Assembly (NCBI RefSeq): GCF_946222305.1
Contig: NZ_CAMIHZ010000003.1
Span: forward strand, 62,001 to 126,000
Direction of reading: 5' to 3'
DNA from: an uncultured Corynebacterium sp.
GTDB taxonomy: Bacteria; Actinomycetota; Actinomycetes; Mycobacteriales; Mycobacteriaceae
DNA: 64,000 nt
Shown: positions 54,986-63,389 of the stretch, piece by piece
How the letters are laid out: every line of letters starts with the position of its first letter
How positions within the stretch are numbered: the first letter of the stretch is position 1
Program-made: the position numbers and the translations under genes
The notes under the pieces: generated by a model
The model's input: only the letters and a program-made list of their open reading frames with translations
What the model was told of the DNA's origin: nothing
Databases searched by the model: none

Positions 54986-55301
54986 GGCTATGTGCGACAA
55001 AGATAGAGTGCACACTAGGTAGCCTCAGCTCCCGCTCCTCGTGCAGCAGCGTCCTTTAACAAGACATACATGGGATTCGCCCCACATACGGTTAGTTCAG
55101 GCTTCCGATGTCGCCCAAGCGACCCGTTGAAACTTAACCGAACGGTCCGTGCGGAACGCTCGGCCGTAAATAGGATTGATGCCGCGCAGAGGCGGGCGCG
55201 AATGCATTAAACGTCCTGTCTGCTACCCCCCGTTCTACCGGTCCGACCACCTGCCGATGCACGATACCTGGACGCCGATGTGGGTATACCCGCTTGGCGC
55301 G
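54986..55301. other. Intergenic stretch before the DUF488 gene
   Basis: 316 bases. No supported gene, tRNA or terminator. The GC content rises towards the DUF488 gene. It separates relic copy 2 from the DUF488 promoter. Confidence 0.4.
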
Positions 55302-55307
55302 TAGCAT
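55302..55307 (+). promoter_or_regulatory. -10 element TAGCAT of the DUF488 gene
   Basis: TAGCAT, seven bases, then ATG 55315. Confidence 0.6.
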
Positions 55308-55314
55308 TGGCGAC

Positions 55315-55857
55315 ATGCGCATTTTCACCGTGGGACACTCCAACCTCGAGTTCGAGGACTTCGCTGAAATGATCAAGGCTGCCGGTGTGGCATCCATCGT
55401 GGATGTGCGCAAGCTGCCCGGATCCAGGAAGTACCCGTGGTTCAACGGCGACCACCTTGCCGAACACCTTCCCACATGTGGCATCACTTACAGCAGAAGC
55501 GAGGGCCTCACCGGGCGGCGCAACGTGTCCCACTCGGTGCCGTTTGAGGTTAACGGCAACTGGCGTAACCGCAGCTTCCACAATTACGCCGACCATGCGC
55601 TGGGCGGGGAGTTCTCGGACGCGCTCTCGCAACTACGGGCGAACGCCGCCGAAACCCCCACCGCGATCATGTGCGCCGAGGCGGTGTGGTGGCGCTGCCA
55701 CCGGCGTATCATCGCCGACCACCTCATCGCCCACGGTGACGAGGTTGGCCACATTATGGGCCCGGGTGCAGCCGGGGCGAAGGTGAGCGAGGCAACGCTC
55801 AACGACGGCGCAGTCATCGGCAACGATCTCCTCGTACGCTACCCCGAGCGGGGCTAG
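55315..55857 (+). CDS. DUF488 family protein
   Basis: 180 residues. IFTVGHSNLEFEDFAEMIKAAGV at the start, VDVRKLPGSRKYPWFN, and the signature CAEAVWWRCHRRIIADHLI identify DUF488, a family often found near restriction or defence genes and in mobile regions, with conserved Cys and Arg residues suggesting an enzyme acting on nucleic acids or nucleotides. The molecular role is unknown. The gene is GC-richer than its left neighbours. ATG 55315 is fixed by a leaderless-type -10. It is followed by a transporter remnant and then ychF on the other strand. Confidence 0.9.
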   Translation: MRIFTVGHSNLEFEDFAEMIKAAGVASIVDVRKLPGSRKYPWFNGDHLAEHLPTCGITYSRSEGLTGRRNVSHSVPFEVNGNWRNRSFHNYADHALGGEFSDALSQLRANAAETPTAIMCAEAVWWRCHRRIIADHLIAHGDEVGHIMGPGAAGAKVSEATLNDGAVIGNDLLVRYPERG

Positions 55858-55865
55858 CGCGTACA

Positions 55866-56039
55866 CCAGAGGCCAGGGGGTGCGGAAACTCGGACTACGA
55901 CTCAGTCAGCCACGGCATCCTCCTCGGCCTGACCTCAGGCGCGACCTACGCCTTGTATTCATGGAGCGCCCGCCACCTTATGAGCAGCAGCATCGGAGGC
56001 ACACCAGCGGATAGCACGCTCAAACGAGCTTTAGGTTAG
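55866..56039 (+). pseudogene. Remnant of an EamA/DMT-type transporter gene
   Basis: From 55899 the frame reads DSVSHGILLGLTSGATYALY then SWSARHLMSSSIGG, which looks like a typical EamA repeat (G-x-L-L-A-L-G-A-G-x-x-Y-A-L-Y) and runs to TAG at 56039. No upstream or downstream part of the transporter is present and there is no start signal, so it is a fragment left by deletion or recombination. Confidence 0.6.
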
Positions 56040-56133
56040 GAAATCTGAACCGCTCAATCTAAGAAGACCACCGGTAGCCCCGGTAGTGCCCCAAAGCGTC
56101 AAATCGAAAACGTTCTACTGACTTGCCACGGCC

Positions 56134-57219
56134 CTAAACGTTAAACTTGAACTCCACGACGTCGCCGTCGGACATCACGTAGTCCTTGCCCTCTTGACGC
56201 ACCTTGCCCGCCGCACGAGCTTCGGCCATGGAGCCGAGGGCGTCAAGATCCTCAAAAGCAACGATCTCCGCCTTGATAAAGCCGCGCTCGAAGTCGGAGT
56301 GAATGACTCCAGCGGCCTGGGGGGCCGTGGACCCCTGACGAATGGTCCAGGCGCGGGATTCCTTAGGCCCAGCAGTGAGGTAGGTCTGCAGACCGAGGGT
56401 TGCGAAACCGGCCTTGGCAAGCGTCTGCAGGCCCGGCTCATCCTGGCCGACAGAAGCCAACAACTCAGCGGCTTCGTCATCATCAAGCTCCAGCAACTCG
56501 GCCTCGGTGGCCGCATCGAGGAAAACGCAATCGGCCGGTGCCACGAGGTCACGCAGCTCCTGCTTCTTGGCATCGTCGGTCAGCACGGCCTCATCGGAGT
56601 TGAAGACATAAAGGAAGGGCTTGGCGGTGAGGAAGTGCAGATCGCGCACGGTGTTCAGATCCAGCTCACCCTTGGCTGCGGCAGACGACAAAGTACGGCC
56701 GTCCTCCAGGATTTCCTGTGCCTTCTTCGCGCCATCTACCTGCTCGGCAAGCTCCTTGTTCTTCCGGGCTTCCTTTTCCAGACGTGGCAGGGCTTTTTCC
56801 ACCGTCTGCAGATCAGCCAGGATCAGCTCTGTCTCGATGACGGAAATATCAGCTTGGGGATCAACCCGACCGTCAACGTGAATCACGTTGTCGTCCGAGA
56901 ACGCGCGAACCACTTGGCAGATCGCATCGGCCTCGCGGATGTTGGCGAGGAAGGCATTACCCATGCCTTCGCCATCGGACGCACCCTTAACGATGCCGGC
57001 AATATCTACGAAGGACACGGTTGCCGGGAGAATGCGTTCGGATCCGAAGATCTCGGCCAGGCGGTTCAGCCGTGGGTCAGGCAACTCGACTAGTCCCACA
57101 TTCGGCTCGATCGTTGCGAAGGGGTAGTTAGCCGCCAGCACATCGTTACGGGTCAGGGCATTAAACAGCGTGGACTTGCCAACGTTGGGCAGGCCGACGA
57201 TTCCTAGAGTCAAAGTCAC
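56134..57219 (-). CDS. ychF: Ribosome-binding ATPase YchF (OLA1-type)
   Basis: 361 residues, Obg-like P-loop protein. Walker A GLPNVGKSTLFNALT near residue 7, the switch region VSFVDIAGIVKGAS, a coiled-coil arm at about 120-200, and a C-terminal TGS domain ending DGDVVEFKFNV. It prefers ATP, binds ribosomes and influences oxidative stress responses. GTG 57219 (MTLTLGIVG) is chosen because TACAAT ends exactly seven bases upstream; the longer frame to 57249 is not used. Its 3' end resembles two relics in the accessory region to the left. Confidence 0.96.
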   Translation of the reverse strand: MTLTLGIVGLPNVGKSTLFNALTRNDVLAANYPFATIEPNVGLVELPDPRLNRLAEIFGSERILPATVSFVDIAGIVKGASDGEGMGNAFLANIREADAICQVVRAFSDDNVIHVDGRVDPQADISVIETELILADLQTVEKALPRLEKEARKNKELAEQVDGAKKAQEILEDGRTLSSAAAKGELDLNTVRDLHFLTAKPFLYVFNSDEAVLTDDAKKQELRDLVAPADCVFLDAATEAELLELDDDEAAELLASVGQDEPGLQTLAKAGFATLGLQTYLTAGPKESRAWTIRQGSTAPQAAGVIHSDFERGFIKAEIVAFEDLDALGSMAEARAAGKVRQEGKDYVMSDGDVVEFKFNV

Positions 57220-57226
57220 GCCCACC

Positions 57227-57232
57227 ATTGTA
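57227..57232 (-). promoter_or_regulatory. -10 element TACAAT of leaderless ychF
   Basis: TACAAT on the minus strand, seven bases, then GTG 57219. Confidence 0.65.
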
Positions 57233-57391
57233 TCCAGAGCACCACTCATGGCCGAACGATGGCATCACCCAGACCCCTCTAGAGCAATACATACCAATTT
57301 AAAACAATATCCAAAGACCTTGGCGCAATTTTGTCGCAATATTTTTCGTTGTATTTATGGCAATTTGCCACCTTGGAGCTGGCTGTGACCT

Positions 57392-57505
57392 TATAGTGAG
57401 AACACCTTGAAAGTTCACCTCCCCAACATGCTTTCCGGTTCAAGGTCACAAAAACCGGTTACAACACGTGCGGGGAGAAGCTCAGAAAGAGAGGGCACCC
57501 TCTTG
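57392..57505 (+). promoter_or_regulatory. Promoter and potential pseudoknotted leader of metP-metS
   Basis: TATAGT (57392-57397) predicts a transcript starting near 57405. ACCTTGAA (57404-57411) pairs with TTCAAGGT (57439-57446). CTCCCC (57419-57424), in that loop, can pair with GGGGAG (57472-57477), a pseudoknot. CCGGTT (57435-57440) can instead pair with AACCGG (57453-57458). AGAGG...CCTCT at 57490-57503 would hide the GAGAGGG ribosome site and the TTG at 57503. No known class matched by eye. Confidence 0.45.
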
Positions 57506-59248
57506 ACATCCTCAAATCCTCCGTCGTCGGCGCACTCGGCACGGCCCACCACGGCCGCGTCGGGTCCGGAGGCTACGGATTCAACCACATCGAACAACCG
57601 CGAGACCTTCAACTCCCGCTTGGTCTTCCTCATGGCCGCCATCGGTTCGGCCGTCGGCCTCGGCAACATTTGGCGTTTCCCCTACGTCGCCTTCGACAAC
57701 GGCGGTGGCGCTTTCCTTATCCCCTACTTGGTTGCGCTGCTGACCGCTGGTATTCCGCTACTGTGGTTCGACCTCGCTGTCGGCCACCGCTTCCGCGGAT
57801 CCACACCACTAACATTCCGCCGCATTAGTAAATTCGCCGAGCCCATCGGCTGGCTCAAGGTCGGCGTCTGTTTCTTCATCGCCGTCTACTACGCAGCCAT
57901 CATCGCTTGGGCGGCCATCTACACGTGGGATTCCCTGTCGAAGGCATGGGGAGATAACCCCGAGGACTTCTTCATGAAGGACCTCCTCAAGGTCGATGAC
58001 AGCCAGACGTGGTCCGGGGATTTCGTCATGCCCATCCTCATCACCATGATCGTGGTCTGGGCTGTGTGCATCCTGACCTTGGCATTCGACATCAACTCCG
58101 GTATCGGCCGCATCACCACGATCTTCGTTCCGGTACTCGTCGTCTTGTTCATGATCATGGTCGTGCGCGCCCTCTTCCTCGATGGTTCCCTGGAGGGTCT
58201 GAACGCCTTCTTCACCCCTGACTGGGCCGCTCTGAAGAACCCGAGCGTGTGGATCGCCGCCTACGGACAGATCTTCTTCTCCCTATCCATTGGTTTCGGC
58301 ATCATGATGACCTACGCCTCCTACCTGAAGCCACGCACTAACCTCACCGGCACCGGCATGGTGACCGCGTTCGCCAACTCTTCTTTCGAGGTTCTGGCAG
58401 GTATCGGCGTGTTCGCAGTCTTGGGCTTTATGGCAGTTCAGAATGGCACCGAAGTCAGCGAGGCTGCGGCTTCCGGCATCGGCCTGGCGTTCATCGCATT
58501 CCCCACCATCATTAACCAGATGCCTTTTGGCGAGGTCTTCGGCGTATTGTTCTTCGGTTCGCTATTCCTCGCGGGTATCACCTCTTTGATTTCGATCATG
58601 GAAGTTGTCATCTCCGCTGTGAAGGACAAGCTGAACCTGTCCCGTCCAGTCGCCAGCATTTCCGTTGGATTGATCATGGCCATTGTTTCTACGGTTCTCT
58701 TCTCCACCACCTCCGGACTCATCACGCTGGACATCATGGACAAGTGGACCAATAACCTCGGTATCGTCATCTGCGCTACCTTGGCGGTTCTCACGACGGC
58801 ATGGATCGCTGGGCGTCGCAACGAAATCCCACAGCACCTCAACGCCGTGTCTTCCGTACGAGTCGGTGGCCTGTGGCAGGTATGCGTTTACATCGTCACC
58901 CCGGCGGTTCTGCTCTTCTTCCTGTTCAACGAGGTCAAGGGGCTCGTCGCCGAGCCATACGAGGGCTACTCCGGCCAGGCCATCTTCTCCTACGGCTGGT
59001 TGGTACTCATCATCATCGCCGTGGCCGCAATCCTGTGGAGCTTCCTGCCATTCCGCGGCAACCAGATTCTCGATGGCCTCGAGACATCCGATTACGGTGT
59101 GCCACTCAAGGGTCGAAAGAACGGCGCCTCCAACACCATGGCCGACGGCACGGATCTCAAGGTCTCTGGCAAAAAAGGCAAGGCGGATGCCACTCACCCT
59201 TCTTCTCACACCGACGCCACGCCGGCCAACGACAACGTCACCCCCTAG
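57428..59248 (+). CDS. metP: Sodium-dependent methionine/alanine-type importer, large subunit (MetP, NSS family)
   Basis: About 606 residues with 12 hydrophobic segments. RLVFLMAAIGSAVGLGNIWRF is the segment 1 signature of the neurotransmitter:sodium symporter family, with the unwound substrate and sodium site. In C. glutamicum the large MetP works with a small MetS, and here a 56-residue MetS-like gene follows by 27 bases, so the pair is assigned as MetPS by context. The start is unclear: ATG 57428, TTG 57407, or TTG 57503 (MTSSNPPSS), which has GAGAGGG seven bases upstream but would leave a 100-base leader. The C-terminus is hydrophilic. Confidence 0.88.
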   Translation: MLSGSRSQKPVTTRAGRSSEREGTLLTSSNPPSSAHSARPTTAASGPEATDSTTSNNRETFNSRLVFLMAAIGSAVGLGNIWRFPYVAFDNGGGAFLIPYLVALLTAGIPLLWFDLAVGHRFRGSTPLTFRRISKFAEPIGWLKVGVCFFIAVYYAAIIAWAAIYTWDSLSKAWGDNPEDFFMKDLLKVDDSQTWSGDFVMPILITMIVVWAVCILTLAFDINSGIGRITTIFVPVLVVLFMIMVVRALFLDGSLEGLNAFFTPDWAALKNPSVWIAAYGQIFFSLSIGFGIMMTYASYLKPRTNLTGTGMVTAFANSSFEVLAGIGVFAVLGFMAVQNGTEVSEAAASGIGLAFIAFPTIINQMPFGEVFGVLFFGSLFLAGITSLISIMEVVISAVKDKLNLSRPVASISVGLIMAIVSTVLFSTTSGLITLDIMDKWTNNLGIVICATLAVLTTAWIAGRRNEIPQHLNAVSSVRVGGLWQVCVYIVTPAVLLFFLFNEVKGLVAEPYEGYSGQAIFSYGWLVLIIIAVAAILWSFLPFRGNQILDGLETSDYGVPLKGRKNGASNTMADGTDLKVSGKKGKADATHPSSHTDATPANDNVTP

Positions 59249-59275
59249 CACTTCGAGAAAGGAAGTGACCACACC

Positions 59276-59446
59276 ATGACTGCACCCGCACTCATCCTGA
59301 TGGTTCTGTTTATCCTCGTGATTTGGGGTGGACTGGTTTCTTCCGTGTTGTTGCTGAACAACACCCGTGACGAAACCACCGGTGAGCTCGGCACCGCCCC
59401 AGGCACCGATGACGAATCCCTGATGCGCGAGAACACCTACGCGTAG
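59276..59446 (+). CDS. metS: Small subunit of the MetPS importer
   Basis: 56 residues: one membrane helix (ALILMVLFILVIWGGLVSSV) and an acidic tail (DETTGELGTAPGTDDESL). Size, single helix and position directly after metP match MetS, which is required for the transport activity of MetP in C. glutamicum. AAAGGAAG precedes ATG 59276 by a suitable distance. A terminator hairpin follows 41 bases after the stop, closing the metP-metS operon. The gene is shorter than usual cut-offs and easily missed. Confidence 0.88.
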   Translation: MTAPALILMVLFILVIWGGLVSSVLLLNNTRDETTGELGTAPGTDDESLMRENTYA

Positions 59447-59486
59447 CCCGCGTACCCCACCGCCTTTTACACTGACTGGAAAAACA

Positions 59487-59518
59487 AAAGGGTCACACCG
59501 AGTGGTGTGGCCCTTTCC
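59487..59518 (+). terminator. Terminator of metP-metS
   Basis: AAAGGG and CACACC pair with GGTGTG and CCCTTT around a GAGT loop with one unpaired position on each side. Confidence 0.75.
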
Positions 59519-59564
59519 ATTGTTCGCCTATCAAATCGAGAAAGAATCAGGCACAATACTAAGA

Positions 59565-61265
59565 ATGAATCAAGGCCCAAATAAGCGAGATCCCCGCAGG
59601 GATCCCAGCGGACGTGATTTCGCTGACTTCCTTGCCGGATCCTCGCGCATGGACACCGAAAACAATCTCCCACTTCCGGACGACCATGAGGCGAACAGCG
59701 ATTCCCGCATCTCGGCCCGTGAAGAACTGGAAGACCTCACCCCCGGCCTGCCGGTTGCAGGACAAAAAGATTCCGAAAAATCCACCTCCCGCTCCGATGA
59801 GCTGATGACGGAGGTCGACTCATCTGCGACGGAAAGCGCGCAACCGCATGAAAGCGGAACCGCGCATTCCCTGTCTAAGGACGAGAAGAAGGCAGCGAAG
59901 GATCAAGCGGAAGCCACGGTTGATGAAGGGCTGCGCCCCGAGCTGCGCGACCGCGCCGAAGTCATCGGCAGCTCAGTACGTTGGTTCGCCGGATGGTGCT
60001 TGCGTTTCATCATCATGGGCGTGGCGGCTTATGTAGCTTCCATCGTTTTCGCCAAGCTGTGGTCCGGTATCTTGCCGGTACTGCTATCCCTGATCGTCTG
60101 TACCGTTTTGTGGCCAGTGGTTCGAACGCTGCGCAAGTTCAAGATCCCCAACGGCCTAGCGGTCGCGCTCACCATAGTGGGATTCTTCGCCCTGATCGGC
60201 GGTATCTTCGCCGCCATCGCCCCCAGCGCGGTTGACCAAAGCCGCCGGTTGGCCACCCAAGCTAACGACGGCATCGGCCGTGTACGCGAATGGCTGCAGG
60301 GCCCGCCGGTAAACCTGCAGGAAAGCCAGTTCGAGGATGCCGTAAACCAAGCCACCGAGTGGTTGCAGCAGAAGTCCGGCGATATCGCTTCCCAGGCCGC
60401 TGCGGGTGCTTCGGCGACCCTGTCCGCACTGGTGACCCTGTTCATCATGCTGGTGCTGACATTCTTCTTCCTGAAGGATGGCGAGAAGTTCCTGCCAATG
60501 CTGCGCCGCGTCACTGGTCGGCGCGTCGGCTGGCACCTCACCGAGGTGCTTACCCGCTGTTGGAACACCTTGGGTGGCTTCATCCGTACCCAGGCAATCG
60601 TGTCCGCAATCGATGCGTTCTTCATTGGGCTGGGTCTGGTGATTCTCAACGTTCCACTGGCCGGCGCTCTGGCTATCCTCACGTTCTTCGGTGGCTTCAT
60701 CCCGATGATCGGCGCGTTCGTTGCCGGTGCATTGTCTGTCCTCATCGCCTTGGTGGCTATCAACGTGCAGACTGCGCTCATCGTGTTGGCGATCGTGGTT
60801 GCCGTCCAACAGCTCGAGGGCAACATCCTGCAGCCACTGCTCCAGTCCCGCGCGATGGATATCCACCCTGTGATCGTTCTGCTTTCCGTCACCTTGGGTG
60901 GCACGCTGTTCGGCATCATCGGTGCGTTTTTAGCTGTGCCTGTGGCAGCGGTTCTCGCAGTTATCTTCCGCTACATGGGTGATCTCACTGACTTGGCCAC
61001 GGGCGAAAAGACAGCCCAGGAGATCAAGTTCGTCACCACAGCCGGTTCACTAACCGGTCGCCAATCCGAGGAAGCCGCTATGCGTCGCCGTGAGCTGCTG
61101 CGTCCAATGCTGCGCATGGGCGCTTCCAACAAGGCTGAAAAACAGCAGACGACTACCAAGGAAGCCACCGCGGATACCGAGGGTGCAACTGGTAAGACCA
61201 ACTCCCCCACCGCCGTCCAGCAGCTTGGTCAGATGTTTAGCCGTTTCCGGCGCGGGTCCAAGTAA
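59565..61265 (+). CDS. AI-2E family membrane transporter
   Basis: 566 residues from MNQGPNKRDPRRDPSG. The first 130 residues are hydrophilic and acidic, then about eight hydrophobic segments with the family marks (FLKDGEKFLPMLRRVTGRR, ALAILTFFGGFIPMIGAFVAG, QQLEGNILQPLLQSRAMDIHP) typical of AI-2E/PerM proteins, some of which are Na+/H+ antiporters or exporters. A Thr/Glu-rich tail ends the protein. The long cytosolic head is longer than in most relatives. CACAAT lies seven bases before the ATG, a weak leaderless -10. Substrate unknown. A strong terminator follows. Confidence 0.9.
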   Translation: MNQGPNKRDPRRDPSGRDFADFLAGSSRMDTENNLPLPDDHEANSDSRISAREELEDLTPGLPVAGQKDSEKSTSRSDELMTEVDSSATESAQPHESGTAHSLSKDEKKAAKDQAEATVDEGLRPELRDRAEVIGSSVRWFAGWCLRFIIMGVAAYVASIVFAKLWSGILPVLLSLIVCTVLWPVVRTLRKFKIPNGLAVALTIVGFFALIGGIFAAIAPSAVDQSRRLATQANDGIGRVREWLQGPPVNLQESQFEDAVNQATEWLQQKSGDIASQAAAGASATLSALVTLFIMLVLTFFFLKDGEKFLPMLRRVTGRRVGWHLTEVLTRCWNTLGGFIRTQAIVSAIDAFFIGLGLVILNVPLAGALAILTFFGGFIPMIGAFVAGALSVLIALVAINVQTALIVLAIVVAVQQLEGNILQPLLQSRAMDIHPVIVLLSVTLGGTLFGIIGAFLAVPVAAVLAVIFRYMGDLTDLATGEKTAQEIKFVTTAGSLTGRQSEEAAMRRRELLRPMLRMGASNKAEKQQTTTKEATADTEGATGKTNSPTAVQQLGQMFSRFRRGSK

Positions 61266-61290
61266 CTAGCCCGGATCTGCGTTAAGATTC

Positions 61291-61323
61291 AGCCCCAAAC
61301 GCCCCGAGCGTTTGGGGCTTTCT
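61291..61323 (+). terminator. Terminator of the AI-2E gene
   Basis: AGCCCCAAACGC pairs perfectly with GCGTTTGGGGCT around CCCGA; TTTCTG follows. Confidence 0.88.
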
Positions 61324-61370
61324 GCGTTCCTCAGCAAAAAGCCGATACCAGTTTTTACCCGCCGAGCAAG

Positions 61371-61376
61371 TAGCAT
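61371..61376 (+). promoter_or_regulatory. -10 element TAGCAT of the DUF6542 gene
   Basis: TAGCAT, eight bases, then GTG 61385, no ribosome binding site. Confidence 0.55.
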
Positions 61377-61384
61377 TACACCCC

Positions 61385-62095
61385 GTGTTCGAGAAGTCTT
61401 CGCAAAAGCAGTCATCGCGTTTCCCCGTATGGGCGCCTCCCCTGGTGATGATCGCCGTCATCCTCACTGGACTGGTCCTCGCCATTAGTTCCCACGCGAT
61501 CCCAACCAGCTACTTCGTGCTGTTTGCCATCGCGACGATCGCCTGCACCATTTTCGTAGAACCCCGAGGACTTTTCCTTACTGTTGCAGCGATTCCGGTT
61601 TACTACGTGCTCGGGACTTTCATAGTCGGATGGTTTGCTTCCTCCGGCACCGGCAGCGTTACGGGACGTAAAGCACGGCTACTCACCGCTGCCTACCCCA
61701 CCGTCGAGCACTTCCTGTGGTTGCTGTTCTCTTTCCTCATTGCGGTCGGCATCGCGCTGGTTCGGTGGTGGATCTATCGCGAAGAGCTCGCTCGCCGCGC
61801 CGCTAGGGAGGCTTTCGCTCGACGACGCCGCGTCAACAGTGACCGCACTAACCGCGAGGCTTACACTCGGGCCCGCACCCGTTCCATCGAAGAGCTGCGC
61901 GAGGCAAGCGAACGCCGTCGTCGTAACCCCACCCGCAGTCGCGAAGAAAGAATCGCTGCAAGCTCTGACGATCAGTCCGCTCGACACGCAAGCACGGCAG
62001 ACGAATCCGATCACTCATACGTAACGCGATCCAACGACGAACTTGATCGAACAACTAGCGCCCACCGCGTAGAGCGGCACGACCTGCCACGCTAA
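61385..62095 (+). CDS. DUF6542-type membrane protein with basic coiled tail
   Basis: 236 residues from GTG. Four hydrophobic segments lie in the first 130 residues (PPLVMIAVILTGLVLAISS, SYFVLFAIATIACTIF, LFLTVAAIPVYYVLGTFIVG, HFLWLLFSFLIAVGIALVRW). After that, about 105 residues are very rich in Arg and Glu (RRAAREAFARRRR, EELREASERRRR), probably a cytosolic helical tail. It fits the actinobacterial DUF6542 proteins found near ispH and xseA. Function unknown. GTG 61385 follows a leaderless -10 element, so the mRNA begins at the start codon. Confidence 0.8.
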   Translation: MFEKSSQKQSSRFPVWAPPLVMIAVILTGLVLAISSHAIPTSYFVLFAIATIACTIFVEPRGLFLTVAAIPVYYVLGTFIVGWFASSGTGSVTGRKARLLTAAYPTVEHFLWLLFSFLIAVGIALVRWWIYREELARRAAREAFARRRRVNSDRTNREAYTRARTRSIEELREASERRRRNPTRSREERIAASSDDQSARHASTADESDHSYVTRSNDELDRTTSAHRVERHDLPR

Positions 62096-62159
62096 ACAGC
62101 AGCCAACCTGGGCCGTGCAACTAATCTCGGATAAGGCCCAGCTTCCAGTTAAAACAAGC

Positions 62160-62192
62160 AGCGCGCCGGTGAAGATTTTTCACCGGCGCGCT
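62160..62192. terminator. Terminator between DUF6542 gene and ispH
   Basis: AGCGCGCCGGTGAA pairs perfectly with TTCACCGGCGCGCT (14 bp, five-base loop). It lies between two convergent stops. Only short T stretches follow. Confidence 0.75.
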
Positions 62193-62266
62193 GTTCGTTT
62201 GTAGCGCTTAAAGGACAGAGAAATCCACGCGCTTAAGAAGTCACTGCTTCTTGCAAGGCACCATAC

Positions 62267-63292
62267 CTAGCGATTGGTACGTGCTGGGCGCAGCTCGCGT
62301 GGCAAGGAGAAGATCAGCTCTTCAGTTGCCGTCGTTACTTCTTCCACGTCCGTGTAGCCATGCTCTGCGAGCAGCTCCAGAACTCCGCGCACCAGAATCT
62401 CAGGAACAGAGGCACCAGAGGTCACACCCACATTGGACACCCCCTCCAGCCACTTGAGATCCACCTGATTGGCGTAATCAACCAAGTACGCTTCCTTGGT
62501 TCCATGCTGCAGGGCAACTTCGACTAGGCGGCGAGAGTTGGAGGAGTTTTGGGATCCCACCACAATCATCAAATCCACCTTCGGCGCGATGGCCTTCACC
62601 GCAACCTGACGGTTCTGAGTGGCGTAGCAAATATCGTCACTTGGCGGATCTTGAATGTGCGGGAACTTCTCACGCAGCAGCTTGACCGTGTGCATAGTCT
62701 CATCGACGGACAGGGTCGTTTGGGAGAGCCAGATGAGCTTCGTATCCTCTGGGAAATCCAAGGCTTCGACGTCGGCTTTTCCGTCAACCAAGTGGACTAC
62801 ATCAGGGGCCTCACCGGCAGTACCTTCAACTTCCTCGTGACCGTGGTGGCCAATGAGGATGATCTGGTATCCCTGACGAGCGAAACGCTTCACCTCCTGG
62901 TGAACCTTGGTAACCAGGGGGCAGGTGGCGTCGAAAGTCTTTAGATTCAGCTGGCGAGCTTCGGCGTGAACCTGAGGCGAGACACCGTGAGCCGAGAAAA
63001 CGACGTTTGAACCCTCCGGAACCTCGGTGGTCTTATCAACGAAGATCACGCCGCGCTCTTCAAAAGTCTTCACGACGTGCTTGTTGTGAACGATCTCCTT
63101 GCGGACGTACAACGGGGAGCCGTGCTTCTCGAGAGCCTTTTCCACAGTCTCCACGGCACGGTCAACACCCGCGCAGTAACCACGGGGCGCGGCAAGCAAA
63201 ACCTTCTTCTCGCCGTTACCCGCTGGAGTGGCGGTCACATCATCAGCGGGCGCGGTGGCGTTAGTTTCATTAACGGTGCTGGGAGTAGTCAT
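62267..63292 (-). CDS. ispH: 4-hydroxy-3-methylbut-2-enyl diphosphate reductase
   Basis: 341 residues. IspH (LytB) makes IPP and DMAPP in the last step of the MEP isoprenoid route, using a 4Fe-4S cluster. Cluster cysteines are visible in [19 protein letters not shown] and the DDICYAT segment; the catalytic [10 protein letters not shown] and [10 protein letters not shown] also fit. ATG 63292 ([10 protein letters not shown]) is chosen because TAGCAT ends exactly seven bases before it; the ATG at 63301 lies inside that element. It is divergent from xseA with about 100 bases between starts, each with its own leaderless -10. Confidence 0.95.
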   Translation of the reverse strand: MTTPSTVNETNATAPADDVTATPAGNGEKKVLLAAPRGYCAGVDRAVETVEKALEKHGSPLYVRKEIVHNKHVVKTFEERGVIFVDKTTEVPEGSNVVFSAHGVSPQVHAEARQLNLKTFDATCPLVTKVHQEVKRFARQGYQIILIGHHGHEEVEGTAGEAPDVVHLVDGKADVEALDFPEDTKLIWLSQTTLSVDETMHTVKLLREKFPHIQDPPSDDICYATQNRQVAVKAIAPKVDLMIVVGSQNSSNSRRLVEVALQHGTKEAYLVDYANQVDLKWLEGVSNVGVTSGASVPEILVRGVLELLAEHGYTDVEEVTTATEELIFSLPRELRPARTNR

Positions 63293-63299
63293 GTCCACC

Positions 63300-63305
63300 A
63301 TGCTA
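63300..63305 (-). promoter_or_regulatory. -10 element TAGCAT of leaderless ispH
   Basis: TAGCAT on the minus strand, seven bases, then ATG 63292. An upstream in-frame ATG overlaps the element. Confidence 0.6.
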
Positions 63306-63376
63306 GCCCAACGTACAAATTAGCCCCATAGCGCGAGGCACGCCTTGGTCTTCACTTCGATGTCGGGAGTGCACCT

Positions 63377-63382
63377 TACAAT
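63377..63382 (+). promoter_or_regulatory. -10 element TACAAT of leaderless xseA
   Basis: TACAAT, seven bases, then ATG 63390. Confidence 0.65.
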
Positions 63383-63389
63383 GGTGAGC

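Noticed and set aside
47600..56133. Whole accessory block as a prophage or integrative element
   Set aside because: No integrase, transposase, phage structural gene or tRNA-linked att site was seen; only scattered accessory genes and relics.
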